Assembly (NCBI GenBank): GCA_046331245.1
Contig: JAXLRH010000007.1
Coordinates: 124,001-188,000 of the forward strand
Source: SSF14 sp046331245
GTDB taxonomy: Bacteria; Actinomycetota; Acidimicrobiia; Acidimicrobiales; Microtrichaceae
Direction: 5' to 3'
Length of the DNA stretch: 64,000 nucleotides
This document shows positions 16,966 through 25,045 of the stretch, piece after piece (the stretch's first letter is position 1; each line of letters begins with the position of its first letter). The position numbers were made by a program, and so were the translations under genes. The notes beneath the pieces were generated by a model. That model made no database searches and was not told the origin of the DNA. It saw only the letters and a program-made list of their open reading frames with translations.

Positions 16966-17913
16966 TTATTTGGTGGCGACGGGAACGACGGGCGCCGACG
17001 TGGCGCCCACGATCGGTTCCGGGGCGGCGACGAGGAGGAACTCCGAGACGCCGTCGGCCGCGCAGTCGGCTGCGAGATCCTCGAAGTTCCAGTTCTGGCC
17101 CTGCAGCAGCCCCATGTCGCGGAGCTGCACCATGTGGACGGCCAGCAGGTCGTCCCAGTTGCCCGACTCCGGCGGCATCACCTCGTAGGTGTACGAGTCG
17201 ACGAACGCGCCGGCGACGTCGCGGTCGGCGAACCACTCGACGCAGCTGAACCCGAGGCCGACGGTCTTCCAGTCGACGCCGACCGCGTAGCGGCGGCGGT
17301 CGCCGTCGAGGTACCAGCCGATGTCGCCGGTGCGGATGCAGATCACGTCACCCGCCTCCACCGTGAGGCCGGTCGCTGCGAGCGCACCGTCGAGCTCGGT
17401 CGCCGTCACGGCATGACCCGGGTCGACGCGGTCGACCCCGAGCAGGCGGGGGATGTCGAGCAGGATGCCGCGGGTGACGATCGTCGGCAGGTGCTCGGCG
17501 CCGCACCACGTCGCGCCGCCCTGGGCCCGGATGGACGACTGCGGACGGCCGCCGTAGAGAAGGCCGTCGTAGCTGATGTGGCTGAGGGAGTCGATGTGCG
17601 TTCCGGCGCAGGTGGACATGGTGAACATGTCGTCGCTGCCCTCCCAGATGCCCGGGGCCATGCGGTCGCGCTCGTTCAGCGACGTGAACGAGAGCATCGC
17701 GTTGTAGCGGCCGGCGGGCTGACCCACCTGGATGCCGTCGGCCTTCAGGTCGACTGCGAGCGAGAACCGCTTGCCGGTGCGCACACATCCGGCGCCACGT
17801 GTGGCGGCCTCCGGCGTGAGCAGGTTGCCGCACCCGAGCTGGTCGTCGTCGCCCCAGCGCCCCCAGTTGGACACCTTCGAGGCGAGCTCGCGCACTTCTT
17901 CGGAGAGAGCCAT
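16966..17913 (-). CDS. Cyclase/kynurenine-formamidase-like metal hydrolase
   Basis: A 315-residue protein of the cyclase family (COG1878). The metal-binding signature is STCAGTHIDSLSH, in which the first His of the usual HxGTHxDxxxH is replaced by Cys. RMAPGIWEGSDDMFTM and the C-terminal FLLVAAPEPI fit the actinobacterial subgroup found in aromatic and steroid gene clusters. It lies 13 bp downstream of the alcohol dehydrogenase gene and is probably in the same transcript. The reaction is probably ring- or lactone-opening hydrolysis; the substrate is unknown. Confidence 0.78.
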   Translation of the reverse strand: MALSEEVRELASKVSNWGRWGDDDQLGCGNLLTPEAATRGAGCVRTGKRFSLAVDLKADGIQVGQPAGRYNAMLSFTSLNERDRMAPGIWEGSDDMFTMSTCAGTHIDSLSHISYDGLLYGGRPQSSIRAQGGATWCGAEHLPTIVTRGILLDIPRLLGVDRVDPGHAVTATELDGALAATGLTVEAGDVICIRTGDIGWYLDGDRRRYAVGVDWKTVGLGFSCVEWFADRDVAGAFVDSYTYEVMPPESGNWDDLLAVHMVQLRDMGLLQGQNWNFEDLAADCAADGVSEFLLVAAPEPIVGATSAPVVPVATK

Positions 17914-17926
17914 GGAGACGGTTCGA

Positions 17927-19012
17927 TCAGGCGAACGTGAGCACGCCGCGGGCGAGCTTGCCCTCGTGGAGCTCGTCGAGCGCCAGCTGGAAGTCCTCGA
18001 GCGGGTACGTCTGCGACACCAGCTCGTCGAGCTTCAACCGACCGGCCTGGTACAGCTTCACCATCAGCGGGATGTCGTACTGCGGGCGGGCCGAGCCGTA
18101 ACGGCAGCCCATGATCGTCTTGTCGTTGTACATGGTGTTGACGACGAAGCTGGCCTCGCTGCCCATCCTCGGCACGCCGAGCATGATCAGCTGGCCGCCC
18201 CAGTCGAGCAGGTCGGTCGAGGTGCGGATCAGGGCGGTGGACCCGACGCACTCGAAGACGTGGTCGACGCCATTCGGGGCGATCTCCTTGACCGCGGCGA
18301 CGAGGTCGAAGTCCTCGCCGGAGGGGCAGATGAAGTGGGTGGCGCCGAACTGGCGGGCGAAGCTCTCCTTGCCCGGGTTGGTGTCGACGGCGATCACCGG
18401 GAGCGCTCCCGAGAGCGCGGCGCCCTGCAGCGCGTTGAGGCCGATGCCGCCGACGCCGATGACCACGACCGACTCGCCCTGCTGGACCTTGGCCCGGTTG
18501 AACACCGCGCCCACGCCGGTGAGCACGCCGCAGCCGATGAGCGACGCCGAGGTGAGCGGGATGTCCTTCGGGATCTTCACGGCCTGCGTCGCCTTGACCA
18601 CCGTCTCCTCGCAGAAGACGCCGAGGTTGGCGAACTGGAACAGCTTCTGCTGCGACTCGCCCTCGCCGCTGGTGAACGGCCGCGACAGCTTGCCGAGCGA
18701 CTGGCGGCAGAACGTCGGCTTGCCACGGTCGCACTGCGCGCACTGGCCGCAGTTGCCGAGCGTGGAGAGCACGACGTGGTCGCCCACCTCGACGTTGGTC
18801 ACGTCGGGAGCCACCTGCACCACCACGCCCGCGCCCTCGTGGCCCAACACGACGGGGGGCGGGAACATGATCGTCCCATTCAGCACCGACACGTCGCTGT
18901 GGCACAGACCGGCGGCCTCGATGGCCACGCGCACCTCACCGCCCCGCAGATCGCGCGCCTCGATGCCCGACTCGACCGACGCCTGCTTGCCGTCCCACAC
19001 GATCGCTCTCAT
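17927..19012 (-). CDS. Zinc-dependent alcohol dehydrogenase
   Basis: A 361-residue medium-chain dehydrogenase. The catalytic zinc site is CHSDVSVLNG with GHEGAGVV; structural-zinc cysteines lie in CGQCAQCDRGKPTFC; the NAD-binding fold is VVVIGVGGIGLNALQGAALSGA. The start MRAIVWDGKQ at 19012 is used because the longer frame crosses the KstR-type site at 19037-19050. It resembles the class III/AdhD-like enzymes that oxidise side-chain alcohols. The operator suggests KstR control together with the downstream cyclase gene. Confidence 0.85.
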   Translation of the reverse strand: MRAIVWDGKQASVESGIEARDLRGGEVRVAIEAAGLCHSDVSVLNGTIMFPPPVVLGHEGAGVVVQVAPDVTNVEVGDHVVLSTLGNCGQCAQCDRGKPTFCRQSLGKLSRPFTSGEGESQQKLFQFANLGVFCEETVVKATQAVKIPKDIPLTSASLIGCGVLTGVGAVFNRAKVQQGESVVVIGVGGIGLNALQGAALSGALPVIAVDTNPGKESFARQFGATHFICPSGEDFDLVAAVKEIAPNGVDHVFECVGSTALIRTSTDLLDWGGQLIMLGVPRMGSEASFVVNTMYNDKTIMGCRYGSARPQYDIPLMVKLYQAGRLKLDELVSQTYPLEDFQLALDELHEGKLARGVLTFA

Positions 19013-19036
19013 GGCGGGCCAGCGTAGCCACGGAAC

Positions 19037-19050
19037 GAGAACGTGTTTCA
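19037..19050. promoter_or_regulatory. KstR-type operator upstream of the alcohol dehydrogenase gene
   Basis: The sequence gagAACgtGTTtcA fits tnnAACnnGTTnnA except at the first base and lies 24 bp upstream of the start codon at 19012. It is the third promoter-proximal site of this type in the window. Confidence 0.6.
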
Positions 19051-20565
19051 GTTGGCGAGGAGGTGCTTCGGAGCGCTGCACGGCCGACGGGGATGCCGCG
19101 GGATCACCCGATGACCGGGCAGGCCGAGATCTGGATCGTCACCGTGTTGCTCGTGCCGGATCCACCGCTGGCGTTGGTCGCCGTCGCCGACGCGGTCAGT
19201 CCACCGATCGTCCCGAACGGCACGTTCACCGTGGCCCGCCACGTGGTGGCGCCACGGGAGAGCTTCGTGGTGGTCATGGCGATGCTCCCGGTCCGGCGAC
19301 CGGCGCTCCACCGCAGCGTCACCGACGACGCCGAGCCGCCCACGACCGTGGCGGTGAACGGGTCGTTGGCGCACGCCGACCCGTCCGACGCCTGCGCGTA
19401 GAGCACGCCGCGGGCCGGGCCCGCGAGGCGGAGCACCGGCGGGGCGAGTGTGGTCGTGGTCGTCGGCGGCGCAGTGGTCGTCGTCGTGGGCGGCGTGGAG
19501 GTCGTCGTGGACCGCGCGGTGGGCCGGGTGGTCGGGGTGGTGGCGCGGGTCGTCGGCGTGACCACCGTCGACGGTGGTGCGCTCCAGCGGATCGCCCACG
19601 GTCAGGTGGGCGGCGGCCTGCGTGAGGCCGGCGATCAGCTGCTCGTAGATGCCGCGCTGGGCGATGACGCGGGTGGGCGCGGTGCAGATCTGACCGGAGT
19701 GGAAGGCCCACACCGAGCTGATGCCGCCGATCGCAGCCTTGAGGTCGGCGTCGTCGTAGACGATGCAGGCGCCCTTGCCGCCGAGCTCGAGGAGCAGACG
19801 CTTCATCTCGCCGCCACCAACGGCGCCGATGCGTCGGCCGACGTTCGTCGAGCCGGTGAAGCTGATCATGTCGACGAACGGCGACGAGACGAGGGCCTCG
19901 GACGCCGCGATGTCGGTGCCACAGGTGACGTTGATGACGCCGGGCGGGAACCCCGCCTCGTTCATCACCTCGACGAGCTTGATGACGGCCAGCGGGTCCT
20001 GCGGGGCCGGCTTCACCACGACGGTGTTGCCCATCGCGAGGGCCGGGCCGATCTTGCCGGCCATGTTCACCACGGGGAAGTTGTAGGAGGTGATGCAGCT
20101 CACCACGCCGACGGGCGCACGGTGGCCCACGCCACCGATGATGCCGCCGGGCGCGAGCGCCGTCGTACCCACGACCTGGGGCTCGAGCGGGATGAGGCGC
20201 GGCTCCATGGCGCCACGCGCGTAGCGACGGAAGCGGGCCGACACCTGCGGGACCTGCATGGTCTTCGCGACGCGCAGCGTCGCGCCGGTCTCCGCCTGAA
20301 CCAGCGGGACGAACTCGTCCTTGCGGGCGTCGTACAGGTCGGCGGCCTTCTCGAGGAGGTTGGCCCGGTGCTCGGGCGTGGTGCGCGACCAGGCGTCGAA
20401 CGCCTCGGCCGCGGCCTCGGTGGCGGCGATGGACTGCTCGACCGAGCCCTGGGGCGCGAGGCCGACGACCTCCTCGGTCGCGGGGTTCACGATCTCGTAG
20501 CTGCCGAGGCCGCCGTCGAACCACTCCCCGCCGATGCAGACGCGCGCGGCGTCGTTGCCACTCAC
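19048..20565 (-). CDS. Aldehyde dehydrogenase with lost C-terminus (probably a broken gene)
   Basis: The GTG start at 20565 overlaps the amidohydrolase stop (GTGA). Residues 1 to about 330 are a clear NAD-dependent aldehyde dehydrogenase: TSYNFPVVNMAGKIGPALAMGN, catalytic Glu in LELGGKGA, nucleophile Cys in SGQICTAPTRV, ending VGDPLERTTV. A normal protein continues about 150 more residues. Here the frame leaves homology at about 19575 and runs out of frame through the coding sequence of a Thr-rich protein to a stop at 19048. The junction coincides with a perfect 18-bp palindrome. It is a chimeric join, either a real rearrangement or an assembly error. Confidence 0.6.
   Translation of the reverse strand: MSGNDAARVCIGGEWFDGGLGSYEIVNPATEEVVGLAPQGSVEQSIAATEAAAEAFDAWSRTTPEHRANLLEKAADLYDARKDEFVPLVQAETGATLRVAKTMQVPQVSARFRRYARGAMEPRLIPLEPQVVGTTALAPGGIIGGVGHRAPVGVVSCITSYNFPVVNMAGKIGPALAMGNTVVVKPAPQDPLAVIKLVEVMNEAGFPPGVINVTCGTDIAASEALVSSPFVDMISFTGSTNVGRRIGAVGGGEMKRLLLELGGKGACIVYDDADLKAAIGGISSVWAFHSGQICTAPTRVIAQRGIYEQLIAGLTQAAAHLTVGDPLERTTVDGGHADDPRHHPDHPAHRAVHDDLHAAHDDDHCAADDHDHTRPAGAPPRGPGPRRALRAGVGRVGVRQRPVHRHGRGRLGVVGDAAVERRSPDREHRHDHHEALPWRHHVAGHGERAVRDDRWTDRVGDGDQRQRWIRHEQHGDDPDLGLPGHRVIPRHPRRPCSAPKHLLAN
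19104..19565 (-). CDS. C-terminal part of a Thr-rich secreted protein
   Basis: A 153-residue frame, opened by GTG 19565. It has a Thr/Pro-rich linker (TTTTTAPPTTTTTLAPP) followed by a beta-rich domain of about 105 residues with two Cys residues, ending in CPVIG. It has no signal peptide and no separate ribosome-binding site, so it looks like the 3' end of a longer gene whose 5' part is missing and replaced by the aldehyde dehydrogenase sequence. The composition matches other secreted proteins of this genome, for example the linker in 15611-16411. Confidence 0.55.
   Translation of the reverse strand: MVTPTTRATTPTTRPTARSTTTSTPPTTTTTAPPTTTTTLAPPVLRLAGPARGVLYAQASDGSACANDPFTATVVGGSASSVTLRWSAGRRTGSIAMTTTKLSRGATTWRATVNVPFGTIGGLTASATATNASGGSGTSNTVTIQISACPVIG
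19561..19578. repeat. Perfect 18-bp palindrome at the gene-fusion junction
   Basis: ACCACCGTCGACGGTGGT is its own reverse complement. It sits exactly where aldehyde dehydrogenase homology ends and the Thr-rich reading frame begins. Confidence 0.8.
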
Positions 20566-21626
20566 TTGTCGAAGTCCAGGTCGAGCATCTCGATGGCGTT
20601 GCCGCGCACCAGCTTGTAGATGACGTCCTCGGGGAGGTTGCCCATGAGCTTGATGGCGGTGTCCTTGGAGTGCGGCCACGTGCTGTCGGAGTGCGGGTAG
20701 TCCGTCTCGAAGCAGATGTTGTCGACGCCGCACTTCTCGATGTTCTCGAGGCCGTACTCGTCGTCGAAGAAGCAGCCGTAGATCTGGCGGTAGTAGTAGG
20801 TGGACGGCGGCTCGGAGACCTTGTCGCTCACGCCACCCCAGGCGCGGTTGTCCTCCCACACCTTGTCGGCGCGCTCGAGGATGTAGGGGATCCAGCCGAT
20901 CTGGCCCTCGCTGTAGGCGATCTTGAGCGTGGGGAACTGCGCGAGCCAGCCGCTGAACAGCCAGTCCGTCATCGAGCTCATCGCGTTGCCGAAGGTGAGC
21001 GTGGAGCCCACGGCGGCCGGGGCGTCGGCCGAGGTCGAGGGCATCCGCGACGACGAGCCGATGTGCATGTTGATGACGGTGCCGGTCTCTGCGCACGCAC
21101 GGATGAACGGCTCCCAGTACGGCGTGTGGATCGACGGCAGGTCGAGGTACGCGGGGATCTCGCTGAAGCAGGTGGCGCGCACGCCGCGGGCGGCGTTGCG
21201 GTAGATCTCCTGGGCGGCGAGCTCGGCGTCCCAGAGCTGCACGATGATGAGCGGGATGAGGCGGCCGTTGCTGCCGCCGCACCACTCGTCGACCATCCAG
21301 TCGTTGTAGGCCTTCACGCAGAGGTCGGCGAGCTCCATGTCCTGCGCCTCCTTGAAGGTCTGGCCGCAGAACCGGGGGAACGACGGGAAGCACATCTGGG
21401 CGTCGGTGTGGTTGACGTCCATGTCCTCGAGGCGCGCCTTCGGGTCCCAACAACCGCGACGCATCTCCTCGTAGGTGATGCCGACGACCTTCACGTCGTC
21501 GCGGTCGAAGCCGGTGCAGGCGCTCAGCCGTGCCTGCGGCACCTTCTTGTCCTCGTAGATCCACCAGTCGCACAGATCGCCGTCGTCGGCCGGTTCGTAG
21601 CTGAACACGCCGCCGACGAACTGCAT
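20562..21626 (-). CDS. Amidohydrolase family 2 protein, N-terminus frameshifted
   Basis: A 354-residue metal-dependent amidohydrolase (TIM-barrel): RLEDMDVNHTDAQMCFPSFPRFCGQTF, INMHIGSSS with metal-binding His, and CFETDYPHSDSTWPHS with the catalytic Asp. The true N-terminus is upstream: ATG 21751 encodes TDFPKLISVDDHVIEHA with the family's first metal motif (DDH), but about three single-base losses between 21626 and 21705 break the frame. Restoring them gives a continuous DLVDRLPAGYHDVDTRIIQEARPH link. Such enzymes act as decarboxylases or hydrolases on ring or acyl compounds. The ALDH gene is translationally coupled downstream. Confidence 0.75.
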   Translation of the reverse strand: MQFVGGVFSYEPADDGDLCDWWIYEDKKVPQARLSACTGFDRDDVKVVGITYEEMRRGCWDPKARLEDMDVNHTDAQMCFPSFPRFCGQTFKEAQDMELADLCVKAYNDWMVDEWCGGSNGRLIPLIIVQLWDAELAAQEIYRNAARGVRATCFSEIPAYLDLPSIHTPYWEPFIRACAETGTVINMHIGSSSRMPSTSADAPAAVGSTLTFGNAMSSMTDWLFSGWLAQFPTLKIAYSEGQIGWIPYILERADKVWEDNRAWGGVSDKVSEPPSTYYYRQIYGCFFDDEYGLENIEKCGVDNICFETDYPHSDSTWPHSKDTAIKLMGNLPEDVIYKLVRGNAIEMLDLDFDK

Positions 21627-21747
21627 GTGGCCGCGCCTCCTGGATGATCCTGGTGTCCACGTCGTGGTATCCTGCTGGAGGCGGTCGACCAGATCAGGGC
21701 GTGCTCGATGACGTGGTCATCGACGGAGATGAGTTTCGGAAAATCCG

Positions 21748-22181
21748 TCATGGGCGAATGCTACTCCCGAATCTGACGGTGTGGCCGAAACGCCGCGACC
21801 CACCGGACGGGATCCAGACGCCCGATTGCAGCAGGATGCCGACGTTCCAGACGAGCACCGCGGTGTACGCGAGATCACCGTGCCGACCGCCCGGTCGGAC
21901 AGCTTCGACTGCGGTGGGGACGCGAGCAGGAGCCCGCCGACGCCGAGCGCGCATCACCGTCTTGAGCACGATCGGGTAGGCGGGGTGATCCATGATCGGC
22001 GCCATGATCGGGTTGGCCTCGGTGCCCCGAGCCGCAGAATCGCCTTCGTGATCACCACATCGGCGAGGTTGAGGACGAGGATGGCGACCGCCATCACCCA
22101 GCGGCGGAGCGGAATGGGATGCGCTGCGACGTCGACCGGCGAGGCGGCGTCGGCAATCGGCTCGGTCGGGGTCACACGCAT
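21748..22181 (-). pseudogene. DUF5658-like small membrane protein, frameshifted
   Basis: From ATG 22181 the frame reads a polar N-terminus and then a hydrophobic segment, VMAVAILVLNLADVVITKAILRLG. After one lost G in a G-run it continues in another frame as TEANPIMAPIMDHPAYPIVLKTVM, and a third segment, YTAVLVWNVGILLQSG, follows. The joined order matches DUF5658-type membrane proteins of about 130 residues. Function is unknown. The neighbouring gene at 22190-22676 has the same architecture. The breaks are probably sequence errors rather than decay, because all neighbours show them. Confidence 0.5.
21773..21779. promoter_or_regulatory. Half-site of the 17-bp palindrome
   Basis: AATCTGACG matches one arm with its flank; the other arm is not recognisable. 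It lies 21 bp upstream of the amidohydrolase ATG at 21751, the same relation as the complete copies. It is at the edge of the indel-rich stretch, so the second arm may be corrupted. Confidence 0.35.
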
Positions 22182-22189
22182 CGTCTCGT

Positions 22190-22676
22190 CACCGGGGTTC
22201 GTCCAGGGGCCCGCACCGTACGGACGACCTGGGTACGAAACAAGACGAAAGTGGGCGAAATGCCCTACGGCGGCCAGGCCGAGGGCCTGGCACCGGATCA
22301 GGAGCAGCGTGTTCCAGCCCACGACGCCGGCGTAGAAGATCCACGCCATCGCCAGGACGACGTCGGTCGTGCGCGACCGCCGGCGCTGCAGCACGGCGAG
22401 CCACATGAGCGCGAGCACGACGGCTCACCGCGATGGGGCGCCACCAGTGCTCGACGACGCCCATCATCGCCGGATTCGACCTGACCTTCGAGCGCCAGGA
22501 CCACCGACGTGGTCAGCAGGTCGAGCACGTTGAGCGTGAGGAGCGCCCAGAAGGAAGGAGCGGCTGCTCAGCGTCCGGTCGATCTCGGACACGGCACGCA
22601 GTTGCCGGGTCGCCCGCTGCGCCTCGATGCGCTGCAGATCGGTCTGCGCCGGGAGCTGGGCTATGGGTCGAGGGCA
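22190..22676 (-). pseudogene. Second DUF5658-like membrane protein, frameshifted
   Basis: Pieces in successive frames read QRATRQLRAVSEIDRTLSSRSF, then VLDLLTTSVVLALEGQVES, then MMGVVEHWWRPIAV, then LALMWLAVLQRRRSRTTDVV followed by AMAWIFYAGVVGWNTLLLI. Together they form a four-helix membrane protein like its neighbour at 21748-22181, with at least three indels. The start near 22676 and the end are approximate. Function is unknown. Confidence 0.45.
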
Positions 22677-22762
22677 TCGCGGGATCGTCACCCGACACAA
22701 GGGGGCCGTCGGGCCCACCCCGCACGAGGGAGCTGTCGGCCGCGAGGGGTAAGGTCGGCGAC

Positions 22763-23175
22763 ATGGCCAAGCATCCGGACCTGCTCGCGACGTTCCGCTC
22801 ATTGCCGCTGTTCCACGACTGCACCGACGACGAGCTCCGCCAGATCGACTCGGTCGCCGACGAGGTCGCCGTTCCACCGGTCGTGCCCTCATCCGGCAGG
22901 GCGACCTCGGCCGCGGAAGTTCGTCGTCATCCGCGACGGCGCCGCGGAGGTCGAGCGCGACGGCGGTCGTGGCCACCCTCGGCGAGGGCGACCACTTCGG
23001 CGAGCCTGCCCTCCTCGTGGATCACCCAACGCCACCGTCACCGCGATCACCGACATGATCGTCGAGGTCATCGACCGCCGCGGCTTCCAGAACCTGCTCG
23101 ACAACTCGCCGCACCCTCACCAAGAACCTGCTCATCTCGCTCGCCCGCCGGCTGAGCGAGGACGACGACCTCTGA
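22763..23175 (+). pseudogene. Cyclic-nucleotide-binding (Crp-type) domain protein, frameshifted
   Basis: ATG 22763 follows a Shine-Dalgarno-like GAGGGGTAAGG. The first frame reads MAKHPDLLATFRSLPLFHDC and then DDELRQIDSVADEVAVPP. The rest of a cNMP-binding beta-roll is recoverable by switching frames: IRQGDLG, FVVIRDGAAEVERDG, VATLGEGDHFGEPALLVDH, NATVTAITDMIVEVIDR, then TKNLLISLARRLSEDDDL. About five small insertions and deletions break it, giving a length of 413 nt, not a multiple of three. It is a stand-alone cNMP-binding domain without a DNA-binding domain. The breaks are likely sequencing artefacts. Confidence 0.65.
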
Positions 23176-23195
23176 GGTCCCTCGATCGGCCGGCG

Positions 23196-24111
23196 TCAGG
23201 GCGCCTCGACGAGCGGCCACACCTCGGTCGCCGAAGCGACCGATCTGCTCCACGAGCTCGTCGGCTGATCGGGCCGGGAACCGAACCTGGATGTGGCTGG
23301 CGCCGAGCCCGGCGTAGTTCGTGAGCCGCGCCGCGACCGTCGACGGCTCGCCGCTCAACGTGAACGGGCCGGAGTCCCAGGTGGGCGTCCCCACGTAGAT
23401 CGGCTCGGAGTTGATGCCGAGGTCGAACGGCTCGTCGGGCCGAACCGCTCTACGCGTCTGTCGGACCACGTCGATGGCGGCACGCATGCCCATCTTCGGC
23501 CGGCCCTGCGGGAGCCACCCGTCGCCGAGCAGCGCATGCGGCGGAGCGCCGCCTCCGACGAGCCGCTCCACCCAGATCGGCGTGCCGCCGTCGCGGGGCG
23601 AGCGCGGGCTCACGAGCGCATCGCCGTACTCACCGGTGGCGAGGGCCTCGCGCAGGGATCGGCAGCGCGGTGTCGAGGGACTGGCCGCGCCGCGGAACGC
23701 TGCGCCCAGCAGCTCGAACTCGCCCTCGACGTGGCCGATGCCGACCCCGAGGATCGCCCGTCCGCCCGACAGCAGGTCGAGGTGTCGGAACGCCTTCGCG
23801 TAGTGACGAGGCGAGCGGTACGGCACGACGTACACGTGGTTGAGCAGCTGCGCCCGCTCGGTCTGCGCGGCGAGCCAGCCCAAGGTCGCGATCGTGTCGT
23901 ACCAGACGTCGCCCATCGTCTCGTCGAGCGGGCGCGGATCGCGAGCGGTCGCACACCGCGACGTAGAACGCTCCGGCGATCGGCCAGACCGCACCGCCGC
24001 GAGCTCGGCGGGGCCCGCGGACGCCTCCCACGGTTGCACGAACGCCGTGCTCTGCGACCGGACCGAGCCGATGCCCCACTCCACCGAACCCGGCGCGATC
24101 ACTGCTGCCAT
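23196..24111 (-). pseudogene. LLM class F420-dependent oxidoreductase, frameshifted
   Basis: From ATG 24111 several frames together give a luciferase-like oxidoreductase: FVQPWEAS, AVWPIAGAFYVAVCD, DVWYDTIATLGWLAAQTERAQLLNHV, then RHLDLLSGGRAILGVGIGHVEGEFELLGA and the C-terminal ASHIQVRFPARSADELVEQIGRFG ending WPLVEAP. These enzymes use coenzyme F420 for hydride transfer, often on steroid or lipid intermediates. There are at least three frame breaks, including one near 24010 and one near the end. A perfect copy of the 17-bp palindrome lies 27 bp upstream. Confidence 0.6.
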
Positions 24112-24138
24112 CTCGTCCCCTCGGTTGCCGAGCCGGAA

Positions 24139-24155
24139 TCTGACGACCCGTCAGA
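24139..24155. promoter_or_regulatory. 17-bp palindromic operator, copy 3
   Basis: TCTGACG-ACC-CGTCAGA, a perfect inverted repeat, 27 bp upstream of the LLM start at 24111. Its distal arm overlaps the TGA of the preceding LLM gene (24151-24153). Confidence 0.72.
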
Positions 24156-25015
24156 TCCAACGCTGGAGACTAGCCATCTGCTCCGCGAGCAGGTTCAGGT
24201 CGTCCGTCGTCGCCGACAGGAGGATGCGATCGGCGCCCTGCGCCCTCAGCCGCTCCACGAGCTCCGCGCCGAGGGCTGCGAGCGAGCCGCCCAGGGTGAG
24301 CTCGATCGCGCCGGCGCCGCGACCTGCGCCGTCGGCGGCGCGGCCGCATCGTGTCGAGCCGGGCCGCGGGCAGGTCGGGATCGAGACCGAGCGGCTGGAA
24401 CTCGTCGCCGAGACGACCGGCGCGCCGTGCCGCCGCCGGCGAGTGGCCGCCGATGTGGATCGGGATGCCGGTCGGCCGCACCGGTCGTGGCCTGCTGACT
24501 GCCCGGTCGAACGAGAAGAACTCGCCGTGGAAGGTCGAAGTTGGTCCTCGCCAGACCGTGCGGAGCGCGCCGATCGTCTCGTCCAGGCGGCGGCCGCGGT
24601 GTCGAAGTCGACGCCGATCGCCTCGAGCTCCTCGCGCATCCACCCGACGCCGACACCGAGGCGCATCCGTCCACCCGACAGCACGTCGACGGTGCTGAGC
24701 CGCTTCGCCACATCAACGGGTGGTGCTGGTGCCGCCACGAGGATGCCCGTGGCGAGCACGATGCGCTCGGTCCGCGCCGCGAGGAACGTGAGGAGCTCCA
24801 GCGGGTCGGGAATCTCGCAGTCGACCGGTAGCGGCCACCGACCGGTCTCGGGAGTATGGCAATCTCGGCGAAGCCGGCCGGAACGGAGATGTGCTCGACC
24901 GCGGCATACCGACTCGAAGCCGGCCGCCCGGCCGTCTGCACGAAGGAGGTCATCCACGCCGGGTCGGACGCGACCCCGGCTCGATAGGGCGGCGTGATCC
25001 CGAACTTGTCGCCGC
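24151..25015 (-). pseudogene. Second LLM class F420-dependent oxidoreductase, frameshifted
   Basis: The N-terminus KFGITPPYRAGVASDP is in one frame near 25010; PDPLELLTFLAARTERIVLATG, LSTVDVLSGGRMRLGVGVGW and MREELEAIGVDFDTAAAAW are in a second frame; TSTFHGEFFSFDRAV and PTGIPIHIGGHSPAAARRA are in a third; and the end, LLAEQMASLQRWI, is again in the second. This is a typical F420-dependent LLM enzyme of about 285 residues with several indels. The start is not clear because no ATG is in register with KFGIT. It is adjacent to and in the same direction as the LLM gene at 23196-24111. Confidence 0.55.
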
Positions 25016-25045
25016 AACCTACCTCGGCGCAGTAGAAACGGGGAC

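Noticed and set aside
19048..21660. An 870-residue single frame spanning amidohydrolase, ALDH and the Thr-rich gene
   Set aside because: The first 365 residues are out of frame with the amidohydrolase and only the middle is ALDH. It is not one protein.
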